A stretch of 27,121 nt of DNA from VRUE01 sp963748075 (GTDB lineage Bacteria; Actinomycetota; Thermoleophilia; Solirubrobacterales; 70-9): assembly GCA_963748075.1 (NCBI GenBank), contig CAVVHQ010000039.1, positions 1-27,121 on the forward strand, given 5' to 3'. The notes beneath the pieces are model-generated. The model ran no database searches. It saw nothing but the letters and a program-made list of their open reading frames with translations, and was not told the origin of the DNA. A program made the translations under genes and the position numbers. Of the stretch, positions 1 to 8,210 are shown in pieces (the stretch's first letter is position 1; every line of letters begins with the position of its first letter).

Positions 1-384
1 CATCTTCATCGGCTTCTACAGCCGCGTGCTGCGCTCCAACATGCTCGACACGATGGACGAGAACTACGTCCGCACCGCCCGCGCCAAGGGACTGCCCGAG
101 CGCCGGGTGATGGTGCGGCATGTGCTGCGCAACACCCTGATGCCCATCGTCACCCTGTTGGGCCTCGACTTCGGCGCCGTGTCGGCGGCGGGGCGATCCT
201 CACCGAGTCGTCTTCAACCTCCACGGCGTCGGCCAGTACGCGGCCGAAGCGATCGAGAACCTCGACCTGCCGCCGATCATGGCCGTCACCCTTTTCGCCG
301 CCTTCTTCATCGTCATCTTCAACACGCTGGTCGACATCGCCTACGCCTGGCTCGACCCGCGGATGCGGCTGGAGAGTCGGCGCG

Positions 385-389
<5 letters not shown>
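1..389 (+). pseudogene. Oligopeptide ABC transporter permease, DppB-like, 3' part, frameshifted
   Basis: This is the C-terminal part of a DppB/OppB-type inner-membrane permease; the gene begins before the window. The stretch YVRTARAKGL followed by RHVLRNTLMP (about 64-145) is the EAA loop that contacts the ATPase. After a frame change near 180 and another near 209 the protein continues as GGGAILTES, then VFNLHGVGQYAAEAIENLDL, and ends in a hydrophobic helix and LVDIAYAWLDPRMR, the usual DppB terminus. Each break is repaired by adding one G or C, and conservation continues across both. This looks more like uncorrected sequence error at a contig end than gene decay. The ATPase gene follows directly. 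The substrate is probably di- or oligopeptides, inferred from family only. Confidence 0.75.
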
Positions 390-1406
<1,017 letters not shown>

Positions 1407-1410
<4 letters not shown>

Positions 1411-2254
1411 CCACGGCAGCGGGCCCCTGCTCGAGGTCACCGACCTCGTCAAGCACTTCCCGGTCAAGCGCGGGCTGCTGATCGACCGCGAGGTCGACCG
1501 GGTGCGGGCGGTCGACGGCGTCAGCTTCAGCGTCGCGCCGGGGGAGACGCTGGGCCTCGTCGGAGAGTCGGGCTGCGGCAAGTCGACGCTCTGCCGAACC
1601 GTCCTGCAACTGCTGGAGCCGACCGCCGGCTCGGTCCGCTTCGAGGGCCGCGAGATCGCCGGGCTCTCGCGACGACAGATGCGGCCGCTGCGGCCGCAGA
1701 TGCAGATGGTCTTCCAGGACCCCTACGCGTCGCTGAACCCGCGCAAGCGGGTCGGGCAGATCGTCGGCGAGCCGCTGCGGATCCAGCGCTCCACCTCCGG
1801 CGCCGAGCTGCGCCGCCGCGTGCAGGAGCTGCTCGAGCGGGTCGGCCTCTCGCCGGAGCACCACGACCGCTTCCCGCACGAGTTCTCGGGCGGCCAGCGA
1901 CAGCGGATCGGGATCGCCCGCGCGCTGGCGCTCCAGCCGAAGCTGATCGTCGCCGACGAGCCGGTCTCCGCCCTCGACGTCTCGATCCGCGCCCAGATCG
2001 TCAACCTGCTCGACGACCTCCAGGACGAGCTCGGCCTCACCTACGTCTTCGTCGCCCACGACATCGGCGTCGTCCGCCACGTCTCCGACCGGATCGCGGT
2101 CATGCACGAGGGCAGGATCGTCGAGGAGGGCCCCGCCGACCGGGTCTGCGAGCGGCCCTCCCACCCCTACACGAGGTCGCTGCTGGCGGCGGCGCCGATC
2201 CCCGACCCGCGCGAGAGCCGGGCGCGGCGGCGGGTGGACGCCGCGGGACCGTGA
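1407..2254 (+). CDS. Oligopeptide ABC transporter ATPase, DppF-like
   Basis: This is the second nucleotide-binding subunit of the peptide importer, working as a heterodimer with the DppD-like protein. It shows Walker A (GESGCGKST), Q-loop (MVFQDPYASLNPRKRVGQI), signature (FSGGQRQRIGIARAL), Walker B (LIVADEPVSALDVS), the H-loop (FVAHDIG) and the oligopeptide-type tail HPYTRSLLAAAPIPDP. The expected start is GTG 1407, which overlaps the stop of the preceding gene (GTGA). A further one-base loss in the G/C run at about 1420-1427 separates that start from the main frame. From about 1430 onward the frame is clean. The stop overlaps the GTG of the ligase gene, so the two are translationally coupled. 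Confidence 0.85.
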
Positions 2255-3198
2255 GCCTGCCGCTCTCGCCGCCGATCGCGCCGCAGCTGGCGCTGACCCG
2301 CAAAGCGCTGCCGCGCGGCGAGGAGTGGGCCTATGAGCCGAAGCTCGACGGCTTCCGGGCAATCGTCTTCGTCGACGGCGACGACGTCTACATCCAGTCG
2401 CGGGGCGGCAAGGCCCTGGCCCGCTACTTCCCGGAGCTGCGCTTCGCGCCGGGACGCTACGTGCTGGACGGCGAGCTGGTGATCCGCGACGCCGAGGGCA
2501 ACCTCGAGTTCGACGCGCTGCAGAGCCGCATCCACCCCGCCGAGTCGCGGATCGGGCTGCTGGCAAAGGAGATCCCGGCCGACTACGTCGCCTTCGACCT
2601 GCTCGCCGAGGAGGACGAGTCGCTGCTCGAGACGCCGCTGGTCGAGCGGCGCGCCCGGCTGGAGGCGCTGGCCGGGCGGACCGGTGCCGAGCTGACCCCG
2701 CTGGTGCGCGACCCCGCGCAGGCCGAGCGCTGGCTGCGCACGACCGAGGGAGCAATGGCGAAGCAGCTCGACGCCCCCTACCTGCCGGGCAAGCGGCGCG
2801 GGATGGCGAAGGTGAAGCGGGAGCGAGAGATCGACTGCGTGGCGATCGGTTGGCGGCCCGGCAAGGAGGAGGGCACGGTCGGCTCGCTGATCCTCGGCCT
2901 CTACGACGGCGACGAGCTGCGCCCGGTCGGCCACATCTCCGGCTTCAGCGCCGAGACGAAACGGGGACTGCGCGGGCTGCTCGCGCCGCTGGAGACCGGC
3001 GAGAGCGGCACCGCGGAGCCGAGCCGCTGGACCGGCGGACGCGACCTCGAGTGGGTGGCCCTGCGGCCCGAGCTGGTGATCGAAGTCGGCTACGACCACG
3101 CCTCGGCGGGGCGGATCCGGCACGGCGCGCGGTTCCGTCGCTTTCGGGACGACAAAGCTCCCCGCGAGTGCACATTCGAGCTTCTGGACGAAGGGTAG
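2251..3198 (+). CDS. ATP-dependent DNA ligase, LigC type
   Basis: At 315 residues this is a minimal adenylation domain plus OB fold, without polymerase or nuclease domains, as in actinobacterial LigC. It seals nicks by transferring AMP from a lysine. Motif I is EPKLDGFRA with the nucleophilic lysine near residue 30. SRGGK, DGELV, EGAMAKQLDAPY (motif IV; other ligases mostly have EGVVAK) and MAKVKRE (motif V) follow in order. The OB fold starts near DCVAIGWRPG and runs to the end. The GTG start (2251) overlaps the stop of the ABC ATPase. A repair ligase at the end of a peptide-transport operon is odd and may be simple read-through coupling. In mycobacteria LigC has been linked to gap repair. 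A strong hairpin element follows the stop. Confidence 0.88.
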   Translation: MSLPLSPPIAPQLALTRKALPRGEEWAYEPKLDGFRAIVFVDGDDVYIQSRGGKALARYFPELRFAPGRYVLDGELVIRDAEGNLEFDALQSRIHPAESRIGLLAKEIPADYVAFDLLAEEDESLLETPLVERRARLEALAGRTGAELTPLVRDPAQAERWLRTTEGAMAKQLDAPYLPGKRRGMAKVKREREIDCVAIGWRPGKEEGTVGSLILGLYDGDELRPVGHISGFSAETKRGLRGLLAPLETGESGTAEPSRWTGGRDLEWVALRPELVIEVGYDHASAGRIRHGARFRRFRDDKAPRECTFELLDEG

Positions 3199-3206
3199 GG
3201 CGGCGA

Positions 3207-3285
3207 CGGGGAGCCCTCCCGCCGGACAAATGCCGGGCTGGTTAGCCCGGCATTTTGGGTATCCGCCCGTCGAGAGGGCTCCCCG
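3207..3285 (+). terminator. Nested double-hairpin element copy 1 between convergent genes, likely bidirectional terminator
   Basis: The inner stem is a perfect 12-bp inverted repeat, 3228-3239 with 3244-3255, closed by a GGTT loop. It begins with AAA and ends in TTTT, so it can terminate on either strand. An outer perfect 12-bp inverted repeat (3207-3218 with 3274-3285) encloses it. It starts 8 bases after the ligase stop and lies 25 bases from the stop of the convergent radical SAM gene. A related copy lies at 3332-3417. Confidence 0.8.
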
Positions 3286-3310
3286 CCACCGCCCTCGGCC
3301 GCCAGCTGGC

Positions 3311-4351
3311 TCAGAACAGCGCGTCCTGAATGGGAGGAGCGGCGGTCCCCTCAGCCGACGGATACTCAAAGCAGCCCGAAGGGCTGCTTGTCGGAGGAGG
3401 GGACCGTCGCTCCTCCCTCCGGCTGCGGGTTCGGCCCCAACCCCTGACGGCGCGGGTCGCGCGCTGCCGAAGGGGAGCTGGGAGGTAGGCGCGGCCGTTG
3501 GCGTAGAGCTGCTCGTATTTCGGGACCAGGTCGGGGCGTTTGGATTCCAGCCAGGCGAAGAAGACGTCGCGGACCTCGCCTCGGAGGTGGAGCGCCACGC
3601 CGCCGAGGAAGCTGGCGCCGGCCTCTCGGGCGCGGTCGACGATCGGCTGGACCTGCTCGGGGTCGTCGTTGATGCCCGGCATCAGCGGGGCGATCAGGAC
3701 GCCGGAGTCGATCCCGCGGCGGCGCAGCTCGGCCACGGCGTCGAGGCGCGCCGCGGGGCTGGGGGTGTGGGGCTCGGTGGCGCGCCAGGCCTCCTCGTCG
3801 AGTGTGGGGACGGAGAGGTTGACCGATACCGGGAGACGCTTCGCCATCCGCTCGAAGATCTCGATGTCGCGAAGCGCCAGCGGCGACTTGGTCAGCACCG
3901 AGACCGGCGTCTGCGCCTCCTCCAGCGCCGCGCAGATCTCGGGCATCATCCGGTAACGGCTCTCGGCCCACTGGTAGGGGTCGGTGTTCGTCCCCAGCGC
4001 GACCAGCTCCCGCTTCCAGCCGGGCCGCGCCAGCTCGGCCCGCAGCAGCTCCGGCACGTTCACCTTGACGACGATCTCCCGCTCGAAGTCCCGCCCCGCA
4101 TCGAGGTCGAGAAAGGCATGAGTTCTTCGAGCGAAGCAGTAGGTGCAGGCATGCGTGCATCCTCGATATGGGTTGATCGTCCATTCGAAGCCGTAGCGGC
4201 CGCCCGGCACGCGGTTCAGCGCCGATCGCGCCCGGACCTCGTGGAAGTTGACGCCCATCGCCTCGGGCGCATCGAAGGTCCGCACGACGGTCCCGTCGCC
4301 GACGCCCGGCAACCGCAGGTCGTTCTCGATTCGCTGCTCGTCCCAGCGCAT
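3311..4351 (-). CDS. Rv2578c-like radical SAM protein (spore photoproduct lyase superfamily)
   Basis: The cluster loop NPYRGCTHACTYCFAR supplies the CxxxCxxC that ligates the 4Fe-4S cluster and SAM. TNTDPYQ, VLTKSPLALRDIE and LMPGINDD are typical of the Rv2578c/SplB-like family, whose members are usually about 340 residues; this one is 346. The reading frame can be extended to an ATG at 4369, but that region is occupied by a perfect LexA box (4353-4366). The ATG at 4351 (MRWDEQRIEN) is therefore the preferred start, leaving at most a very short leader. The last ~35 codons cross the hairpin element at 3332-3417. The protein ends QDALF, resembling a beta-clamp-binding motif. Together with the SOS box this suggests a DNA-damage role; the substrate is unknown. 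Confidence 0.85.
   Translation of the reverse strand: MRWDEQRIENDLRLPGVGDGTVVRTFDAPEAMGVNFHEVRARSALNRVPGGRYGFEWTINPYRGCTHACTYCFARRTHAFLDLDAGRDFEREIVVKVNVPELLRAELARPGWKRELVALGTNTDPYQWAESRYRMMPEICAALEEAQTPVSVLTKSPLALRDIEIFERMAKRLPVSVNLSVPTLDEEAWRATEPHTPSPAARLDAVAELRRRGIDSGVLIAPLMPGINDDPEQVQPIVDRAREAGASFLGGVALHLRGEVRDVFFAWLESKRPDLVPKYEQLYANGRAYLPAPLRQRATRAVRGWGRTRSRREERRSPPPTSSPSGCFEYPSAEGTAAPPIQDALF
3332..3417 (-). repeat. Nested double-hairpin element copy 2, inside the 3' end of the radical SAM gene
   Basis: The outer arms are 3332-3359 and 3390-3417, 28 nt each, with 25 Watson-Crick pairs and one G.T pair. The inner perfect 9-bp stem is 3369-3377 with 3381-3389 around GAA. Read on the minus strand it aligns with copy 1: both have CCCTCC..CCG-ACAA, then a hairpin, then TTTG-GTATCCG and GAGGG. 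The inner stems differ in sequence while keeping the fold. It encodes about 29 of the last 36 codons of the overlapping gene. Confidence 0.7.
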
Positions 4352-4352
4352 G

Positions 4353-4366
4353 CGAACAGACGTTCG
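4353..4366 (-). promoter_or_regulatory. LexA (SOS) box
   Basis: The sequence is CGAACAGACGTTCG, an exact match to the Gram-positive/actinobacterial LexA consensus CGAACRNRYGTTYG. It sits in a wider 10-bp perfect inverted repeat (4349-4358 and 4363-4372, GCATGCGAAC around AGAC). It lies in the 34 bases between the YtoQ stop and the preferred start of the radical SAM gene, so it should repress an internal promoter for that gene. Confidence 0.8.
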
Positions 4367-4385
4367 CATGCAGGCCGGACGGCGC

Positions 4386-4847
4386 CTACGGCAGCCGGCC
4401 CGAGATCACGTAGCGGAGCACGTCGACGACCTGCCCGGCGGTCCGCGCCGTCGCCTGCGCAGCGCGGTCGACCTCCTTCAGCGCGTGGTCGATGTCGGTG
4501 TCGTGCAGGGTGACTATCGGCTTGCCGAGCGCGGCGGCGTAGCCGGCGTCGAAGGCGGCGTTCCACTGACGGTATTTGTCGCCGAAGCGGACGACGACGA
4601 CGTCGGCGGCGCGGATCAGCGTCTGGGTGCGAATCGAGTTGACCCCGGCGCCCATGTGGTCGCGCCAGAATGGGGCAGGCTCGTCGCCCAGGGTGCCGAC
4701 ACCGGCGTCGTCGGAGGCGGCGTGGTCGGTCACCGGAGCCGAGAAGGAGACGGGCAGGCCCGCCTCGCGCGTTCCGGCCTCGATCCGCTCCCGCCAGTCG
4801 GAGTGGATCTCGCCGGAGAGGTAGACGTTCCAGGTTCGGTCGCTCAC
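4386..4847 (-). CDS. YtoQ family protein
   Basis: This small (153 aa) soluble protein matches the YtoQ family along its whole length. It starts WNVYLSGEIHSDWRERIE, contains SAPVTDHAASDD and the stretch RFGDKYRQWNAAFDAGYAAALGKPIVTLHD, and ends with a helical tail. The fold resembles nucleoside 2-deoxyribosyltransferase-like proteins, where SGEI and the later D/N positions would contact a nucleotide. The biochemical role of YtoQ is not established. Its ATG (4847) overlaps the stop of the dCTP deaminase gene by 4 bases. This tight coupling to a nucleotide-pool enzyme supports, but does not prove, a nucleotide-related role. Confidence 0.85.
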   Translation of the reverse strand: MSDRTWNVYLSGEIHSDWRERIEAGTREAGLPVSFSAPVTDHAASDDAGVGTLGDEPAPFWRDHMGAGVNSIRTQTLIRAADVVVVRFGDKYRQWNAAFDAGYAAALGKPIVTLHDTDIDHALKEVDRAAQATARTAGQVVDVLRYVISGRLP

Positions 4848-6019
4848 GAGCCGGTCTCCTCGAAGTGCTTGCTCAGCATGGTCACCTGGCCCTGGTAGCT
4901 CGAGCCCAGCTCCTCGCCGTAGAGGCGCTCGGCCGGGGCGCCGGTCCGCTCCAGGGCGAGCTTGCAGACCGGCTGGCGGTGCTCGACCATGAAGGAGACG
5001 TCGCGGGCCCGCACCTCGAGCGCCGCGCGGCTGCCATGCCGCCCGCCGCTTGGGTCGTAGCCGAAGCCGGGGTCGAAGAAGCCGGCGTAGTGGGTGCGGA
5101 GCTCGCCCGCGGTCGGATCGTAGGCCATCATCTCGGCGGCGATCTGCGGCGGAATGCAGACGCCCTCGGCCGAGAGCAGCAGGTAGAAGATCTCCGGCTC
5201 GAGCACGATCCGGCCGCCCGGCTCCGGGTACACCGGGTCCCAGTAGTCGGTCCAGCGGTAGGCGCGGACCCGCGAGAGGTCGATCGGCAGGCTGTTCTTC
5301 CTCGCCCGGTAGCCGACGATCCGGTCGCTGGGGCCGGAGAGATCGACGCTGAGGAAGAGGCCGTCGGCGAGCGCCAGCTCCGACGCGCGCAACGCGTGGG
5401 AATCGAGGAAGAGGAGCGGGAGCTCGGCCTGCAGATCGCGGATCTCGCCGTCGCTCAGCCGTACATCGCCACGGGCCAGCCGCAGCTGGTTGAGCGAGAG
5501 CCCGCTCTGCACCTGGATCGCGAAGGAGCGCGGCACGACCTCCAGGTAGAGCCTCCCCCGGTAGCCGGGGCGGACCTCGTCGAAGCGGTGGTGGCGATCC
5601 GTCAGCACCCGCGTGAAGACGTCGAGCCGCCCGGTCGAGCTCTTCGGGTTGGCCTTCGCCCGCACGTCCTCGGGCAGTGCCAGCTCCTCGATCAGCGGCA
5701 CCAGGTAGGGGCGATCGCGCTCCAGCACAGCGCCGTCGCGCAGGTCCACCTTCTGGAAGGCGAGCCCCTCGATCTTCTCCTCGACGGTCGAATCGACGTC
5801 GGGCAGGAAGCTGCAGCGCAGCGCCCAGGCGAAATCGCCGAGCCGCAGGTCGATGCTCGCCGGCTGGATCGCCTCAGGCCGAATCCGGTAGTCGCCGGAG
5901 CTGACCCACTCGGCCTCGACCGCCTCGCGCAGCGCCTGCGAGGGCAGCACCCCCGCATCCACCACGGCCCCCGCCGCAGCCGCCTCCGGGCGCTCGGCCG
6001 TTCTCGCCGCGTCGCTCAT
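4844..6019 (-). CDS. 2'-deoxycytidine 5'-triphosphate deaminase, tandem-domain type
   Basis: At 391 residues it has two successive dUTPase/Dcd-fold halves, about twice the size of classical Dcd. Members deaminate dCTP to dUTP, feeding dUMP and thymidylate synthesis. The first half carries IQPASIDLRLGDFAWALR and the conserved ANPKSSTGRLDVFTRVLTD substrate loop, followed by YRGRLYLEVVPRSFAIQV and GLSLNQLRL. The second half repeats the pattern more weakly, with RHGSRAALEVRARDVSFMVEH and RLYGEELGSSYQGQ near the end. The first ~20 residues are Ala/Glu-rich and probably disordered. It overlaps the upstream TetR gene and the downstream ytoQ gene by 4 bases each. Assignment to the DCD family is firm; deaminase activity is inferred. 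Confidence 0.85.
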   Translation of the reverse strand: MSDAARTAERPEAAAAGAVVDAGVLPSQALREAVEAEWVSSGDYRIRPEAIQPASIDLRLGDFAWALRCSFLPDVDSTVEEKIEGLAFQKVDLRDGAVLERDRPYLVPLIEELALPEDVRAKANPKSSTGRLDVFTRVLTDRHHRFDEVRPGYRGRLYLEVVPRSFAIQVQSGLSLNQLRLARGDVRLSDGEIRDLQAELPLLFLDSHALRASELALADGLFLSVDLSGPSDRIVGYRARKNSLPIDLSRVRAYRWTDYWDPVYPEPGGRIVLEPEIFYLLLSAEGVCIPPQIAAEMMAYDPTAGELRTHYAGFFDPGFGYDPSGGRHGSRAALEVRARDVSFMVEHRQPVCKLALERTGAPAERLYGEELGSSYQGQVTMLSKHFEETGS

Positions 6020-6654
6020 CTATTCGAGATTATGCGGCGAGCCTCGGCGGCGCCGAGGTACGGGGTGAGCGCGAACTCCGCGAAGTCCGGGAAGAAGCGC
6101 TCGAGCTGCTCGGTCTCGCCCGCCAGGACGCGTCGCCCCAGCAGCGAGGCGACCCCGCCGACCACCGCCTCGGCGGTTGCCGCCGGCGCCCGGCCGCCGG
6201 CGCCTCCCTGCGGCGCGCCGTCGCGCAGATAGGGGACGAAGCCCTGCACGCACATCAGGAAGCGATCGTAGACCTGCGGTCCGGCGCGGAGCCCCTCCAC
6301 CAGCATTAGGTTCGCGCAGCCAGGTTCCCGGGCCAGCCAGGCGAGCAGCGTGGCGATCCCGGCGCAGACGCCGTCCACCCAGTCGCCGCGCCCCGAGCAA
6401 GCCGCGACGACTTCTTCGCGCAGCCGCTCGACCGCGTCGTCGTAGGCGGCGAGGAAGCACTCGTCCTTGCTGTCGAAGTGCCGGTAGAAATCGCTCTTGG
6501 AGACGTGGGCCCGGCTGCCGATCGAGGAGACCGTCGTCTTGTCGTAGCCGCGCTCGTCGAGGGTGTCGGAGATCGCCACCAACAGACGATCGCGCTGATT
6601 CTGCGCGACGAACTCGCGACTGAGGCCATGACGGCCGCGGGGCAATCGTCTCAC
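6016..6654 (-). CDS. TetR/AcrR family regulator (1)
   Basis: The 212-residue protein begins with a TetR DNA-binding domain (about residues 18-65): RDRLLVAISDTLDERGYDKT, then VSSIGSRAHVSKSDFYRHFDSKDECFLAAYD. The remaining helices form the ligand domain, which has no recognised family. It ends FPDFAEFALTPYLG, a C-terminal signature shared with the two neighbouring TetR proteins. The GTG start at 6654 is chosen for the family's N-terminal length; no strong Shine-Dalgarno is visible. The stop overlaps the dCTP deaminase start (ATGA). It is the second gene of a probable operon and may regulate it. The ligand is unknown. Confidence 0.85.
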   Translation of the reverse strand: MRRLPRGRHGLSREFVAQNQRDRLLVAISDTLDERGYDKTTVSSIGSRAHVSKSDFYRHFDSKDECFLAAYDDAVERLREEVVAACSGRGDWVDGVCAGIATLLAWLAREPGCANLMLVEGLRAGPQVYDRFLMCVQGFVPYLRDGAPQGGAGGRAPAATAEAVVGGVASLLGRRVLAGETEQLERFFPDFAEFALTPYLGAAEARRIISNR

Positions 6655-6682
6655 TGGCGCTGAAGTCTGCCAGTGCTAGGAC

Positions 6683-7348
6683 TTACTTGTCCGCTCCCCC
6701 CACGCCGACCCCCAGGTACGGGGTCATCATGAACTCGGTCAACTCGGGCAGCAGCTCCTCGGCCGCCTCTGTCTCACCGCGACGGATCTGCCGGTAGACG
6801 ATCCACGCGACGCCGCCGATCAGCGTCTCGTCGACCGTCTCCGGCAGACGCTCGTCCCGGGGCGCGCTCGACTGCGCCATCTCGACAAACCCCTGGAGCG
6901 CGTCCTCGTAGCGCTTGGTGGTCGTCGGTGTCGCCGAGAGCGCCTCGATCATGCATATCCGGGCCAACGCCGGCTCTTCGGCGACATACCCGAGGAAGGC
7001 GGCAAGGCCGGCTTCGACCTTCTCCTGCCAGCCCCCCTCGACCCCCGCGCAGCGCGTCTCGATCCGCTCGACGACCGCGTCGCGCGCTGTGTCGAAGGCG
7101 ACGAGGAAGACCTCCTCCTTGCCCTCGAAGTTGTCGTAGAGGGTTTTCCGCGCAACGCCGGCCCGTTTGACGATGTCGGAGATCTTGGTCGCCTCGTAAC
7201 CCTGTTCGGCGCTCAGCTCCGCAAGAGCGTCCATGATCCGCCGGCGCTTGTGCTCCGCGAGGAACTCACGAGACAGGGCGGGACGAGTCGGCGGAGCCGG
7301 CCTCGCCCCGGTCCTCCCTTTTCCCCGTGGCGGCATCCGGGCAAGCAT
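6683..7348 (-). CDS. TetR/AcrR family regulator (2)
   Basis: The N-terminal helix-turn-helix reads RRRIMDALAELSAEQGYEAT, then KISDIVKRAGVARKTLYDNFEGKEEVFLVAFD, a textbook TetR domain preceded by a short basic tail. The C-terminal domain ends LPELTEFMMTPYLGVG, matching the end of its neighbours. The frame stays open to 7426, but the upstream part covers the intergenic promoter. The ATGs at 7348 and 7336 are better starts; 7348 is used here. It reads divergently from the third TetR gene, with 92 bases between, and is followed by TetR (1) after 28 bases. It likely heads the transcript that continues through the dCTP deaminase gene. Confidence 0.83.
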   Translation of the reverse strand: MLARMPPRGKGRTGARPAPPTRPALSREFLAEHKRRRIMDALAELSAEQGYEATKISDIVKRAGVARKTLYDNFEGKEEVFLVAFDTARDAVVERIETRCAGVEGGWQEKVEAGLAAFLGYVAEEPALARICMIEALSATPTTTKRYEDALQGFVEMAQSSAPRDERLPETVDETLIGGVAWIVYRQIRRGETEAAEELLPELTEFMMTPYLGVGVGGADK

Positions 7349-7392
7349 ACCTTCGCGGGGGAGGGTCGGATGCAGGCCAACACCTCCTATGG

Positions 7393-7402
7393 TACCGTAC
7401 GG
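7393..7402. promoter_or_regulatory. Candidate TetR operator (palindromic) between divergent TetR genes
   Basis: TACCGTACGG lies inside the overlapping palindromes GGTACC and CGTACG and matches the perfect 12-mer TACCGTACGGTA at 10 of 12 positions. It sits midway between two divergent TetR genes, the usual place for an autoregulatory operator. No direct evidence ties either protein to it. Confidence 0.35.
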
Positions 7403-7440
7403 CGTCTTTTGCAGTTTCCAGTACAAACGGGGAATTTCCT

Positions 7441-8196
7441 ATGCCGCGGGAGAGGATCGTGCTGAGTCAAGAGAAGCTGGCGAGCGCCGTCGGGGGCCGC
7501 TGGTCGGACGAAGAGCTCAGCGAGGCGGTTGCCCTGCTGACCCGGGCCGACGGCCGTTTCCCGGCCGGGGTGAGGACCCTGCCGAGCGAGCTGGTCAGGG
7601 CGATCCAGCGGGAGCGCCTGCTCGCCGCGATGCTCAGTACGGTGACCGAGACCGGCTACCGGGCGCTCACCGTTCAGGACGTGCTCGGCCCGGCCGGCGT
7701 CTCGCGCCCCACCTTCTACGAGCAGTTCGACGACAAGGAGGACTGCTTCCTCGCCGCCTTCGACGCCTCGGCGGCGCGGCTGCGCGAGCGAGTCGGAGCG
7801 GCCGTCGCGGCGGCAGGACCGGACTGGCGGGACCGCCTGCGCGGCGGAATCGAGGAGCTGGTGCGGTTCGTCGACGACGAGCCGGACGCGGCTCGCGCGG
7901 TGATCATCGAGGCCCGCGCCTCCAGCCCGGCGGGCCTGCGGCGCCGCGACGCGCTGCTCGAGGGCTTCGCCTCCTGCATCGACGGCCTGGCCATGGAGGA
8001 GCTCGCCGAGCCGCCCGCGGCAGTCGCCGCAGCGGGCGTCGTCGGGGGGATCGACTCGGTGCTTTACGCGCGCCTGCAGAGTCGCGAAACCGGCGAGCTC
8101 CACTCGCTGGTCCCCTCGCTGATGTACTTCGCCGTCCTCCCCTATACCGGCCGGGAGGCCGCGGCGGAGGAGCTGAACGGCGCCGCCCTCGCCTGA
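7441..8196 (+). CDS. TetR/AcrR family regulator (3)
   Basis: The 251-residue protein has an unusual ~55-residue N-terminal extension (LSQEKLASAVGGRWSDEELS and beyond) before the TetR domain. That domain reads RERLLAAMLSTVTETGYRAL, then TVQDVLGPAGVSRPTFYEQFDDKEDCFLAAFD. The end, VPSLMYFAVLPYTGREAA, is a variant of the C-terminus of the two upstream TetR proteins. The ATG at 7441 has GGGGA at 7429-7433 and is preferred over an in-frame ATG at 7327, which would place the intergenic operator region inside the gene. The extension could carry a dimer or partner interface. It converges on the MerR gene with a 14-base gap. Confidence 0.83.
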   Translation: MPRERIVLSQEKLASAVGGRWSDEELSEAVALLTRADGRFPAGVRTLPSELVRAIQRERLLAAMLSTVTETGYRALTVQDVLGPAGVSRPTFYEQFDDKEDCFLAAFDASAARLRERVGAAVAAAGPDWRDRLRGGIEELVRFVDDEPDAARAVIIEARASSPAGLRRRDALLEGFASCIDGLAMEELAEPPAAVAAAGVVGGIDSVLYARLQSRETGELHSLVPSLMYFAVLPYTGREAAAEELNGAALA

Positions 8197-8210
8197 GCGG
8201 ATGCGGCGGC

